Assembly (NCBI GenBank): GCA_016841005.1 | Contig: JAEORG010000035.1 | Location: 31,759 to 95,758, forward strand | Reading direction: 5' to 3' | From: Candidatus Thorarchaeota archaeon | GTDB taxonomy: Archaea > Asgardarchaeota > Thorarchaeia > Thorarchaeales > Thorarchaeaceae | Length of the DNA: 64,000 nt | Shown: in pieces, positions 50,002 through 58,535 of the stretch | Layout: each line of letters begins with the position of its first letter | Numbering within the stretch: position 1 is the first letter of the stretch | Notes under the pieces: generated by a model | The model's input: only the letters and a program-made list of their open reading frames with translations | Told to the model about the DNA's origin: nothing | Database searches by the model: none | Made by a program: the position numbers and the translations under genes

Positions 50002-52374
50002 TTAACTATGTTTCAATTGAGCAATGCCTACCCCTATCTGGCCTATTGATATACCCCCATCGCCTGGTGGGACTTCCTTGTGAAGAAGTAGGACCAAGTC
50101 ATTTGAAGTCACATAATTTACTATAGCATCTGTGATTATTCTATTGAGCGCAACACCTCCCGAAAATCCAACATATTTCACCTGTTCATTTTCTGCGATA
50201 TCAACAGCAATCTTAGCTAGTGATTTTCCAAGATGCCACTGAATAGCATATGCAAGGTTCTCAGTATGATGACCTTCCTTTTGAAGAGTCATTAGTGATT
50301 CAAATGATTTAGCAGTATCAAGTATGAGTCTACCATTTTTCTCCACCAATTCAGTTTCTATTGAAACATGAATATTTTTCTTGGCTGCTGCTTCAAGTTT
50401 CATAGGACATTCTCCATTGTATGAATTTGTATTGGACAGCTGTAGAAGAGCCGCTGCCGCATCAAGAAATCTTCCTGCGCTTGAACTAAAAATGGAGTTT
50501 ATTCTCTGATCGATTGCACTAAGGATAGTTCCTATGGTTTTTCTGGAAATCACCTTATCTTGACTGATTGGCATATTCTTTGTAACCGCAAGTATCTCCT
50601 CTTCTTGTAGAAATGAACTTAATATTCCTACGAGAGGTCTAGCAGCATATATCGCTGACAAATCTCCACCAGGATACACCAGAGTATCGAGTCCTCCCAA
50701 ATTATCAGAGTCTTTTGCATCACCGAACAAAATCTCGCCTCCCCAAGCAGATCCATCCAAACCATAACCATATCCATCTGCTGTAATACAAACAATACCT
50801 GTATCAAGAGGTAGATTGTGATCGATTAATATTGATGATAGGTGAGAATGATGATGCTGAACACGAAAGAGTGGAATGTCCAAACTTTTGGAGATTTCTT
50901 CAGCATGTATCGTGCTCAAGAACTCAGGGTGTAAGTCACAGATAATTCCGTCCAAATCATCAAGCCCAATAAGACGCATCATGTGCTGGTATGAATCAAT
51001 AAGAAAATCCAAGCTATCTACATTGTTGGTGTCACCAATGTGCTGACCTGGGTATACTCTACCTGATTTGAGAACAGAAATAGTTGCTTTTTCTTCGGGT
51101 CCTAGAGCCAACAATCCATACGATTTGTCCAACTTATCAGCTGCAAGTGGTTCAGGCACAAATCCTCTTGCTCTTCTAATGAAGACTGGATTTCCAGGAT
51201 ATACCACTTTTATTACAGAATCATCTACACGCTGCTGGATTCTTCTATTATGGAGAAGGAAGTAATCAGCTATACTAGATAGAGAAGAAAGAATACTTTC
51301 AGGAGAGATATACATAGGCACCCCAGTGGGATTAGCACTAGTCATTACTAGAAAATCCTCTTCCAAATTCTGGAAGAGAAGATGATGCAATGGTGAGTAT
51401 GGAAGCATCACTCCAACAGTATCCAACCTTGGAGAAATCATTTCTAGAGAATCATTTGGTAATACAATTGATACATCACTTTTTTTGACAAGAACAATTG
51501 GTCTTCTCCAAGATTCTAGAAGTGATTGTTCGTTCTTTGTAACTTCGAAATTGTTTCTCAATACATCTGAGTTCCTTGCCATTATTGCAAAAGGTCTCTG
51601 TGATCTTCTCTTTCTTCTTCTCAACTCTTCAATTGGTGATGGGTTAGAAGTAATAGTGACTAGATGAGTTCCTCCAATTCCTTGTATTGCCAGTATTGAT
51701 TCTTGATAGAGTAATTTTGAAGAATACTGAATTGGTGTCTTTGTGTTAATTCCATTCCCTTTGTTATCATATAATGTATATTTGGGACCACAAACATCAC
51801 ATGCTGTTGTCTGAGCATGGTATCTCCTATCCAATGGGTTTGTATAACCTGTATTACAATTATCACAGAGTGGGAAATCAATCATTGTTGTTGTTGGTCT
51901 ATCATAAGGAAGGTCTTTAATTGTGGAAAAACGTGGTCCGCATGCAGCACATGATGTAAAGGGATAATGAAACCATCTCGAATCACGATTCAAGAGATCA
52001 TCAATGCAATCATCACATATTGCAATGTCCGGAGGGATAACTGGTATCGATCCTTCGTTTCTAGATGTTGATGATTTGATAATCTCAAAATCTTGGAATT
52101 CTCTATTTGCCTTCTTCCATTCAACAGTAAAAGAATCAATCCTCGATATCGATGGAGCATTATTTTTGATTCGTTCAATCAACTCTTTAATTTCATCCCT
52201 GTTACCTTCAACAACAATCCTTACACCCGCATCTCCTAAATTCAAAACATATCCAACTAGAGAGAGGTGTTTTGCTTCACGATACACAAATGGTCTAAAT
52301 CCTACCCCTTGAACAATCCCATTGATGTGAATTGAAGCTCTTTCCAACAACTGTCTTATTCTCCGTGTTATCAC
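50002..52374 (-). CDS. hypF: carbamoyltransferase HypF ([NiFe]-hydrogenase maturation)
   Basis: Makes the carbamoyl group that becomes the CN ligand of [NiFe] hydrogenases. All domains are present in 790 residues: acylphosphatase (about 13-100, GIVQGVGFRPFVYREA), two zinc fingers (CDDCIDDLL...CAACGPRFS; CDNCNTGY...CDVCGP), YrdC-like (about 205-390, IQGIGGTHLVTI) and the Kae1-like carbamoyltransferase (400-780, HHHSHLSSILIDH; GYGYGLDGSAWGGEI; GFSGGVALNRIITDAIV). The start is GTG 52374. No other hyp or hydrogenase gene is in the window. Confidence 0.96.
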   Translation of the reverse strand: MITRRIRQLLERASIHINGIVQGVGFRPFVYREAKHLSLVGYVLNLGDAGVRIVVEGNRDEIKELIERIKNNAPSISRIDSFTVEWKKANREFQDFEIIKSSTSRNEGSIPVIPPDIAICDDCIDDLLNRDSRWFHYPFTSCAACGPRFSTIKDLPYDRPTTTMIDFPLCDNCNTGYTNPLDRRYHAQTTACDVCGPKYTLYDNKGNGINTKTPIQYSSKLLYQESILAIQGIGGTHLVTITSNPSPIEELRRRKRRSQRPFAIMARNSDVLRNNFEVTKNEQSLLESWRRPIVLVKKSDVSIVLPNDSLEMISPRLDTVGVMLPYSPLHHLLFQNLEEDFLVMTSANPTGVPMYISPESILSSLSSIADYFLLHNRRIQQRVDDSVIKVVYPGNPVFIRRARGFVPEPLAADKLDKSYGLLALGPEEKATISVLKSGRVYPGQHIGDTNNVDSLDFLIDSYQHMMRLIGLDDLDGIICDLHPEFLSTIHAEEISKSLDIPLFRVQHHHSHLSSILIDHNLPLDTGIVCITADGYGYGLDGSAWGGEILFGDAKDSDNLGGLDTLVYPGGDLSAIYAARPLVGILSSFLQEEEILAVTKNMPISQDKVISRKTIGTILSAIDQRINSIFSSSAGRFLDAAAALLQLSNTNSYNGECPMKLEAAAKKNIHVSIETELVEKNGRLILDTAKSFESLMTLQKEGHHTENLAYAIQWHLGKSLAKIAVDIAENEQVKYVGFSGGVALNRIITDAIVNYVTSNDLVLLLHKEVPPGDGGISIGQIGVGIAQLKHS

Positions 52375-52465
52375 TAACTTTCAATCCAGATTTTAAATCA
52401 GGCGAATTGGCAAGAAATCTTGTAGGTGCTCTTAAGGTATCTATCACACAAAGTAATGATGAAAG

Positions 52466-52879
52466 TTGCAGCCATCTTCAGATAGTAAGGGATACCTCAT
52501 AGCAGAACCTAAGACAACTCCCTCAATTCTAGCAAACGTACCTGACTGTTTACGTAATGTACTGAAAGAATCTTCACAAGCCAGTAGTCGAAAGAAACGA
52601 GCGATACTAATCTCCAGCAATAGTTTGGCAAATCGATTTATTCTGGAAAGATGGGGTATTAGACCATCCCAGCGTCGTAGGTTCAGGAATCTTTTTTCTT
52701 CAGTAAGAAAACAATGTCGTAGTGTATTTCAGCACGTCCTAGCAAGAGGGAGATTCGAGTGGGATCTAGGGAAGGAACACTATGTTTTTGGAGTATACAA
52801 ATTCGATGAAATTAGAGGTAACTTAATACTGGGATTTGTTGAAGTTTCACCCGAAGCTGAATGGACTCTTCCTAGTTAA
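52466..52879 (+). CDS. unknown basic protein
   Basis: A 137-residue protein with a TTG start that I do not recognise. The middle (residues 40-95) is very rich in Arg and Lys (SSRKKRAILISS; RPSQRRRFRNLFSSVRKQCRSVFQHVLARGR, cited in parts), suggesting nucleic-acid binding; the C-terminal 40 residues are beta-like (HYVFGVYKFDEIRGNLILGF). A 21-bp perfect palindrome begins at its stop codon. It diverges from hypF. Confidence 0.6.
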   Translation: MQPSSDSKGYLIAEPKTTPSILANVPDCLRNVLKESSQASSRKKRAILISSNSLANRFILERWGIRPSQRRRFRNLFSSVRKQCRSVFQHVLARGRFEWDLGKEHYVFGVYKFDEIRGNLILGFVEVSPEAEWTLPS

Positions 52880-52898
52880 TACTTGTATTACAAGTATT
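52878..52898. promoter_or_regulatory. 21-bp perfect palindrome containing TTGTATTACAA
   Basis: Ten-bp arms around a central T (AATACTTGTA-T-TACAAGTATT), starting at the stop codon of the basic protein gene. It contains the 11-bp core that recurs from about 42 to 62 kb. There is no following T-run, so a terminator is less likely than a protein-binding site. Confidence 0.6.
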
Positions 52899-53061
52899 GA
52901 ATTGAGATTTGTACCACACCACTTAATTACCATTAATCAATGTATACAAATGTGTATCCGTATACATCCTTTTACAATCCGCTCCGGAAATGCAATTTTA
53001 CTGAATTTGCTGGTCATTTTAAGCATGATTTCATCTCTTGATATATTGCGAGGAACTTGAA

Positions 53062-53625
53062 TTGAGCGAAAAAAAAGAGTCCCAGAAGAGAACAACACAA
53101 GAAATCCGTGGTGCTGGAAGTGGAGCCAGAAGAGTCATGAATGAACCAATTCTCAAAATCCTATTAGATCGTTCATTTCTTACTAATACACAATTAGAAA
53201 CTCTACTAATTGATCTAGTTGTAGAAGACCAGTTTGGTGACCATATTCCATACGAGGATAAAGCAACTATCCGAACAAAAGGAGGAAGTAAATCCCTAGG
53301 TGTATCAAGGGGTGCTTTTAATCGTACATTGAAACAGGCACGACGAAATGTAACACGTTGTTTATACACGATGTTACTTCTTGCATATCTAGATTTATTC
53401 GAATTTTCAGTATTCAGACCATTTGAAGAAATAGCTACTAAAATTGGAGATTACCGCAGAATTCGAGAGGTACTATCTGAGAGAGAAGGATTAAGTAACG
53501 AGGATTTAGAGAGTTATAGAACAGCAGAACGTACAATCACTGATGCACTAAATGAACTAGCTTCACCTCTTATTCTAAAATCTGAACTTTCACGTAAGAA
53601 AACTCCTTCTGGGAATACAAAGTAA
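53062..53625 (+). CDS. unknown conserved-looking helical DNA-binding-like protein
   Basis: A 187-residue protein from TTG 53062 (MSEKKESQKRTTQEIRGAG), chosen because GAGGAA lies 6 nt upstream. Residues 45-120 (LTNTQLETLLIDLVVE ... TKGGSKSLGVSRGAFNRTLKQARRNVTRCLYTMLLLAYL) look like a helix-turn-helix with a basic recognition helix, similar in style to conserved archaeal wHTH proteins. The rest is helical (RIREVLSEREGLSNEDLESY). I cannot name the family with certainty. Confidence 0.68.
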   Translation: MSEKKESQKRTTQEIRGAGSGARRVMNEPILKILLDRSFLTNTQLETLLIDLVVEDQFGDHIPYEDKATIRTKGGSKSLGVSRGAFNRTLKQARRNVTRCLYTMLLLAYLDLFEFSVFRPFEEIATKIGDYRRIREVLSEREGLSNEDLESYRTAERTITDALNELASPLILKSELSRKKTPSGNTK

Positions 53626-54007
53626 TAATAGTAATACAACTCTATGGAACAATTCCAAAAATAAAACGGCACGAATGTGTCGCATTCAATACACAAGTGA
53701 CTGTCAACACAAATCGGTTCCAACCGATCCGAATCACCATTGTATCTACTAGAATTCTATTGCAATGAGGAGATAGAGATATCAAAGGTAATTAAGTATT
53801 GGTTGCTATTGAAACGATTTCACAGCCAATCGATTACTATTGATACGACACACTCATACATTCATGAGTCAAAATTATACATAGTTCTAATCCTAGAACC
53901 AGTGTTTTTGTATATGAAATCGATTTTCAATCCTATTGTAATACAACTAATACTTGTATAGGTATACAAAACTGTTATTCCATTTCCTTTTATGGAAAAA
54001 TCAGTCA
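53626..54007. other. 382-bp intergenic region with palindromes
   Basis: No supported gene; a 73-codon ORF here is low in coding character. It contains ATCGGTT-CC-AACCGAT (53713-53728), TTGTAATACAA (53936-53946) and TTGTATA-GG-TATACAA (53954-53969), the last two just upstream of the next gene. Confidence 0.55.
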
Positions 54008-55255
54008 GTGATTGTATTGGAAGATGATAGTCCACTGAGTCGATTGCGAAGAGCAGTAAGGAAGAAGTTAGACGAAACAGATGAATTTGAGATTATACAA
54101 GAGATTACAAATGCAATTGGTGACCGACGAATACGTGATCTCGTTGATATTATTGCAAGAGAAGAGAGTACAAAAGGCTGGAGCAACGTTGTTGATTATT
54201 TAATTCAAAGTGAGAAGAATAAATATCCTGTGCCAGTTGGGTATGATGCTCACGAGCTTCAAATAGAGCCACTGAAATTTAGAGAAGTACTGTTCCAGTT
54301 TTTTGGTTGTAACGGATGGGAACCAGTAAATAGAAGCACTGGTAAACTGCTTGAGGAAGTACAAAATGCATCATCCAGTTTCGAAGCCACGAAACATTTC
54401 ACAAATGAAATAGTTGCTCTAACTGAAGAACAAATTTCTAAATCAGACACATTATTTTTTGATCCATACTCACTAAATCATAATATTCCAAAAGCAACTG
54501 TGGAAGCAATGCAAGAAGCGCAGAATAAGGCCATTCAAGATGTAAGGATAACAAAACAAGATGGAAGTGTAGATGTTCATCCACTCTGGATGACAGAATA
54601 TGGTCGACAGACCCTTTCAAATCTAGGAATTCATGGAACTATCATTGATGAGAAGGAATATGATATGGTATTATCTGTATTACAAGTATCAAAAACAGCC
54701 ATAATTGGTCTTCGTCCTACAGAAAGTACAATTGATGACAAGATTGAAACTCCTGCTATCCCATCTAACAAGCTCTATAATCATCTACTTGAATCTATCA
54801 TATCATACGACACCACAATCCTTGCAAACTTGGGGAGTCAACATTCAATACCAGTTCTGAATTATTTAATACATGACGCAATAGACCAATACAAAACCAA
54901 AAATGATAGCAATTCATTTCGCAATTTAGTATCAGCAATACGCAATCATGTAGCAATCAGACACCTAGAATCAATCCCTCTACTGAGCGAAGTTGCATTA
55001 GAAAAAGACAATCGTCTAGTCACTCCATGTGTTATGGCAATTGGAAATTTCTATGATAGTTCTGCAATAAGTTCACTTGTCAATATTATCTGCATAAGTA
55101 AATCTTCTGAGATTCGAGTTTTAGGCATTCGATCAATTGATAATATACGACCCAAATGTCCCGAGTCCCAAGAGGTAATTAGGAATGAACTTTCTCATAA
55201 CTGCAGAAATGCAACTGAATTGCGAAAGTATTACAAAGAAGTATGGGAGAAATAA
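54008..55255 (+). CDS. unknown protein with HEAT-like C-terminal repeats
   Basis: About 415 residues from a GTG at 54008 (VIVLEDDSPLSRLRRAVRKKL); an ATG at 53954 would add 18 residues. Residues 1-75 are a charged helical domain; the middle (90-260) is unassigned; residues about 300-415 form alpha-helical pairs of HEAT style (HLESIPLLSEVALEKDNRLVTPCVMAIGNFYDSSAISSLVNII, cited in parts). HEAT repeats bind proteins or DNA. CTGTATTACAA lies inside the gene and two TTGTA/TACAA palindromes directly upstream. I cannot name a function. Confidence 0.68.
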   Translation: MIVLEDDSPLSRLRRAVRKKLDETDEFEIIQEITNAIGDRRIRDLVDIIAREESTKGWSNVVDYLIQSEKNKYPVPVGYDAHELQIEPLKFREVLFQFFGCNGWEPVNRSTGKLLEEVQNASSSFEATKHFTNEIVALTEEQISKSDTLFFDPYSLNHNIPKATVEAMQEAQNKAIQDVRITKQDGSVDVHPLWMTEYGRQTLSNLGIHGTIIDEKEYDMVLSVLQVSKTAIIGLRPTESTIDDKIETPAIPSNKLYNHLLESIISYDTTILANLGSQHSIPVLNYLIHDAIDQYKTKNDSNSFRNLVSAIRNHVAIRHLESIPLLSEVALEKDNRLVTPCVMAIGNFYDSSAISSLVNIICISKSSEIRVLGIRSIDNIRPKCPESQEVIRNELSHNCRNATELRKYYKEVWEK

Positions 55256-55322
55256 ATCGTATTACAAATAATACGTACTATCTCACGACAGACATAAATT
55301 CTAAGCAGATTTGGAACAGCAT

Positions 55323-56717
55323 ATGAACAGTCCCAAGTCCATTAGGCAAAACAATATTGACATTTATTTCAATCCAAAGAGAGTTGCTCTTGTAGGTGCT
55401 TCCTCAGACTACCGAAAGCTAGGCAACTCAATTCTCATGAACTTACTAGCCTCAGAAATAGAGATTTACCCTATTAGTCGGACGGGCGATTATATACTTG
55501 GGACGAAAGTCTATCCAAGTCTTGCAGATCTTCCAGTTCCGGTGGACTTGGTAATTATTGCAGTTGCAGCAAAATATTGTCCCGGATTAATGTTCGATGT
55601 TAAGAATGCTGGTGCAAATCATGCAATTGTTATCTCTGGAGGATTTAGCGAAATAGGTCCAAATGGAGAACAACTAGAGAAAGAGCTTATAGATGCTGCA
55701 AAAAATGCAGGTGTTAGAATCATAGGACCAAACTGTGTAGGTGTGTCAAATAGTCGATTGTTTAATGGAACTTTTACCATGATGCCTGAAAGAGGGAATA
55801 TCGCACTACTTTCCCAGAGTGGTGCACTTGGAGGAATGATAATCTATACAACTCGCGCCAAGAGAATTGGTGTGAGCAAGTTTGCAAGTATCGGTAATGC
55901 AGCAGATGTTGGATTCGTTGAAATTCTTGATTATTTCAGAGATGATTCAAGAACAAATGCAATCGCTATCTATGTTGAAGGCGTTGAAGATGGAAGACAA
56001 TTTTTCAATTCTCTTCGAAATGCATCAAAGGAAAAGCCCGTTGTCATTTTGAAGGGAGGTAAAAGTGAAGAAGGAGGTCGTGCAACCAAAAGCCATACAG
56101 GTTCACTTGCTGGGTCTACTGAAATTTTTGATGGAATGATTCAACAAGCAGGCTGTGTGACAGCACCTACTCTTGATTCACTTCTTGAAATTTGCAAATT
56201 ATTTGATTATCAGCCACTCCCTAAAGGTCGTAATATTGGTATCATAAGTAATACAGGAGGTGCTGGTGTGTTAGCAACAGATGCAGCCTCATCATTGAAT
56301 CTAAAAATCACTCAATTCGAAAAAGAAACAAGCCATGAACTTCGGCAGGTCCTATCCCCGATGGCTTCTGTTAATAATCCAATAGATGTTGTTGCAAGTG
56401 GAGGTCGACGAGAATATCGTGTAGCAACAGAACTTCTTCTAAAGGATCCGAATGTGGATATGTTACTAGTTGTATGTGCAGTTCCAACTTTTGCTGGTAT
56501 GACTCAAACTGAACATGCAGCTGGAACTCTGGAGGGTGTTAGAATGGCTGGCACTGAAAAACCAGTTGCCGGAGTGTGGTTAGCTGGAGATGTCGGAAAG
56601 CCAGGAAAAGATCTGCTTGAGATGAATCGAATTCCATGTTATGATGATCCTGCACTAGCAGCTCTTTGTATGTCCAAAATTTCTGAATATGCAAGTATGC
56701 GAGAAAGATCTAAATGA
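55323..56717 (+). CDS. acdA: ADP-forming acyl-CoA synthetase alpha subunit
   Basis: Alpha subunit of the archaeal ADP-forming acetyl/aryl-acetyl-CoA synthetase, which makes ATP from acyl-CoA. The protein has the CoA-binding Rossmann start (FNPKRVALVGASSDYRKLGN), GPNCVGVSN, LLSQSGALGGMI, the phosphohistidine loop KSHTGSLAGS and the second ligase domain (GIISNTGGAGVLATDAA). The ATG at 55323 is preferred to TTG 55311. The beta (ATP-grasp) subunit is not nearby. With IorAB it could complete aromatic amino-acid fermentation. Confidence 0.92.
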   Translation: MNSPKSIRQNNIDIYFNPKRVALVGASSDYRKLGNSILMNLLASEIEIYPISRTGDYILGTKVYPSLADLPVPVDLVIIAVAAKYCPGLMFDVKNAGANHAIVISGGFSEIGPNGEQLEKELIDAAKNAGVRIIGPNCVGVSNSRLFNGTFTMMPERGNIALLSQSGALGGMIIYTTRAKRIGVSKFASIGNAADVGFVEILDYFRDDSRTNAIAIYVEGVEDGRQFFNSLRNASKEKPVVILKGGKSEEGGRATKSHTGSLAGSTEIFDGMIQQAGCVTAPTLDSLLEICKLFDYQPLPKGRNIGIISNTGGAGVLATDAASSLNLKITQFEKETSHELRQVLSPMASVNNPIDVVASGGRREYRVATELLLKDPNVDMLLVVCAVPTFAGMTQTEHAAGTLEGVRMAGTEKPVAGVWLAGDVGKPGKDLLEMNRIPCYDDPALAALCMSKISEYASMRERSK

Positions 56718-56738
56718 TTGTATTAACAGTATTACAAT

Positions 56739-57017
56739 TCAAAGATGTGCATGTGCAATATCAGGAAACTCATCAGCAACTGCTTCTCTAAGTTTTCGTT
56801 CAACCCACATGCTCAAATTAATTGCTTTTTCATTTCTTACAGCCTGCAAGCATGATCTAAGCTCAGTTGTAACACTGAAAGACATTATCGGGCTCTTTCT
56901 TTCTTTATTGGGAACTGCAACAGGCGTAACTTCTGCTTCTTTTGTCGAATCAGAAGGTCTATCATCATCATCACGTCGTTCTTCATCTTTTCTATACTTG
57001 CCTAGGACACTCATCAT
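56739..57017 (-). CDS. small ribbon-helix-helix-like protein
   Basis: A 92-residue protein. Residues 1-42 are charged and probably disordered (YRKDEERRDDDDRPSDSTKE). Residues 44-80 (IMSFSVTTELRSCLQAVRNEKAINLSMWVERKLREAV, cited in part) follow the ribbon-helix-helix pattern: short strand, helix, turn NLS, helix. Such proteins bind short palindromes as dimers. Its start overlaps the stop of the AAA+ gene by 4 bp (ATGA). AGTATTACAA at 56728 lies just past its stop, and ATGTAATACAA lies upstream of the operon. Confidence 0.65.
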   Translation of the reverse strand: MMSVLGKYRKDEERRDDDDRPSDSTKEAEVTPVAVPNKERKSPIMSFSVTTELRSCLQAVRNEKAINLSMWVERKLREAVADEFPDIAHAHL

Positions 57018-57988
57018 CTAACCTCCCTAAGGATTGTTTCGTAGGCTTCTGCTACAAGCCGTGCTATCTCAGCATCTACTTCTGGACTCCCAGATCGTTT
57101 GAAATTCTCTGCTGCAACTTGCTGACATCCACGAGCTAGCATGCGTATATCCCTAGGATTACCTTTTGCAGCAGCATTAAGAACAACAATAGCATCATCA
57201 TGAAAAGGATAGACATCGAAATTGTTTGAATCAAATGAATCAATTGCACCTTTTGCATATGCAATTCGTCGTCCGATAAATTCTCTTGCTTTACCATCAT
57301 CAAGAGATGGAACATCAAGTGGTTCCGTCCTATCCGCAATTTGTGGTAGAAAGTTTAACATTGCATTCCAATATTCAGATGTACCTGACATCACAAGAGT
57401 AACGATTGGTTCATCAAGTGCTGTTCCATAATCATCTTTCATTTCTTCGGTAGGCAAATCAGCAAGATAGCGAAGTTTATGGAATGCAGCTTCTTGGTTG
57501 TCTGCTACATCTTCAATAAAGAGAGCAGTCCGACTTTTTTCTTCAATATATCTTCGAACACTTTCTTGAGCAACAGCATCTATGATTTGACTGGATTCCC
57601 AAGATCTTCGATACTTTATTCGAAGAGAATCAGCGATAGCCGCAGACATCTGCTTTTCGTAAAGACCAGTCATTCCTACGTACCCAGTGATAAATTTGTT
57701 ACCTCTCCGATCAGCCAAAGTAGGCAGGTCTCTGAGTGCTAATAACATCAAAGTACTTTTTCCAGATCCAACTGGCCCTCGCAAAAAGATATGTCTCTCA
57801 TTAGTGATGATTAAATCAACAATTGAATCAAGAAAATCGGGATGTTCACAATATAGACGTGAGTCAGGCATCTTGAATCCTCTGAATGGACTAAAGCGAG
57901 CACCGATTTTTTCTTCCCAAGCACGTAGAGTTTCTTTACGTGTATTGAAGTGTCTGATAAGCGCGGACTCATGAATTGCTATTGTCAT
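57014..57988 (-). CDS. Orc/Cdc6-like AAA+ ATPase
   Basis: A 324-residue P-loop ATPase. Walker A RGPVGSGKSTLM (about residues 69-80), Walker B TALFIEDVADN, sensor 1 TLVMSGTSEYW, and sensor 2 GNPRDIRMLARGC follow the Orc1/Cdc6-like AAA+ order. There is no C-terminal winged helix after sensor 2 as in true Cdc6. GAGGT 8 nt upstream supports the ATG at 57988. It forms an operon with the ribbon-helix-helix-like gene, about 10 kb from the ORB pair. I infer a role in origin handling or chromosome segregation; TniB/ExeA-type ATPases are an alternative. Confidence 0.75.
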   Translation of the reverse strand: MTIAIHESALIRHFNTRKETLRAWEEKIGARFSPFRGFKMPDSRLYCEHPDFLDSIVDLIITNERHIFLRGPVGSGKSTLMLLALRDLPTLADRRGNKFITGYVGMTGLYEKQMSAAIADSLRIKYRRSWESSQIIDAVAQESVRRYIEEKSRTALFIEDVADNQEAAFHKLRYLADLPTEEMKDDYGTALDEPIVTLVMSGTSEYWNAMLNFLPQIADRTEPLDVPSLDDGKAREFIGRRIAYAKGAIDSFDSNNFDVYPFHDDAIVVLNAAAKGNPRDIRMLARGCQQVAAENFKRSGSPEVDAEIARLVAEAYETILREVR

Positions 57989-58019
57989 CGCTACGACCTC
58001 ATCGTATCACAATTACTGC

Positions 58020-58030
58020 ATGTAATACAA
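58020..58030. promoter_or_regulatory. ATGTAATACAA site upstream of the AAA+/RHH operon
   Basis: Ten of 11 bases match the palindrome TTGTAATACAA, about 32 bp upstream of the AAA+ start codon, in the place expected for autoregulation; a further TTGTACA follows. Confidence 0.4.
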
Positions 58031-58182
58031 TTTGTACAGTATGATTGATACATAAAGATTGTGAGAGAAATCTACGAATCGCACCAAGATAAAACAATAC
58101 ACAACCTTTTTGAATCGAATGAAAACGTGTGAATTGAGAACAGGTACTGTGTCTGGTCTAATTAATTAGGAGAATTTCAAAA

Positions 58183-58458
58183 ATGGACGTTAGCAGGATT
58201 CAAAGAATCTTGAACTCTCTGATGATACTTAGCTTCTTGATTTTCGGCTTTCTTGCTGGAATCATTTTTATTGCAGATGCACCACTTGATAACACAACCG
58301 CATCTCTTCCTTTTGCTTTCTTGTTCATCTCAGCAATGACTCTGATAACAACTGGGCAAATTAGAGATAGTCCTCATAGAGTAGAGAAGTACGTCCGTGA
58401 ATGGCTAATCATTTGTATTTTTGGAGTTGTTATTGGCGCACTTGCCTTTACACTATAA
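58183..58458 (+). CDS. small three-helix membrane protein
   Basis: A 91-residue protein with three hydrophobic helices (ILSFLIFGFLAGIIFIA; LPFAFLFISAMTLITTG; WLIICIFGVVIGALAF). It begins at ATG 58183 preceded by AGGAGAAT. I do not recognise it. It precedes the V-ATPase D gene by 77 bp but with no evidence that it is an ATPase subunit. Confidence 0.65.
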   Translation: MDVSRIQRILNSLMILSFLIFGFLAGIIFIADAPLDNTTASLPFAFLFISAMTLITTGQIRDSPHRVEKYVREWLIICIFGVVIGALAFTL

Positions 58459-58535
58459 TACATCACAAGAGTTTTAGGAAATAACTAAATCAGTGAGCCG
58501 CCACAATCTTAGTAATCATACAAGCAGAGAACGAT

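Noticed and set aside
52878..52898. Intrinsic terminator
   Set aside because: The dyad is AT-rich and not followed by a T-run; a binding site explains it better.
53740..53961. 73-codon plus-strand ORF
   Set aside because: Low-complexity, AT-driven composition, no ribosome site, and it overlaps the palindromes upstream of the next gene.
56689..57021. 110-codon plus-strand ORF antisense to the RHH-like gene
   Set aside because: Its composition is Ser-rich antisense type; the minus-strand frame has RHH spacing and ATGA coupling to the AAA+ gene.
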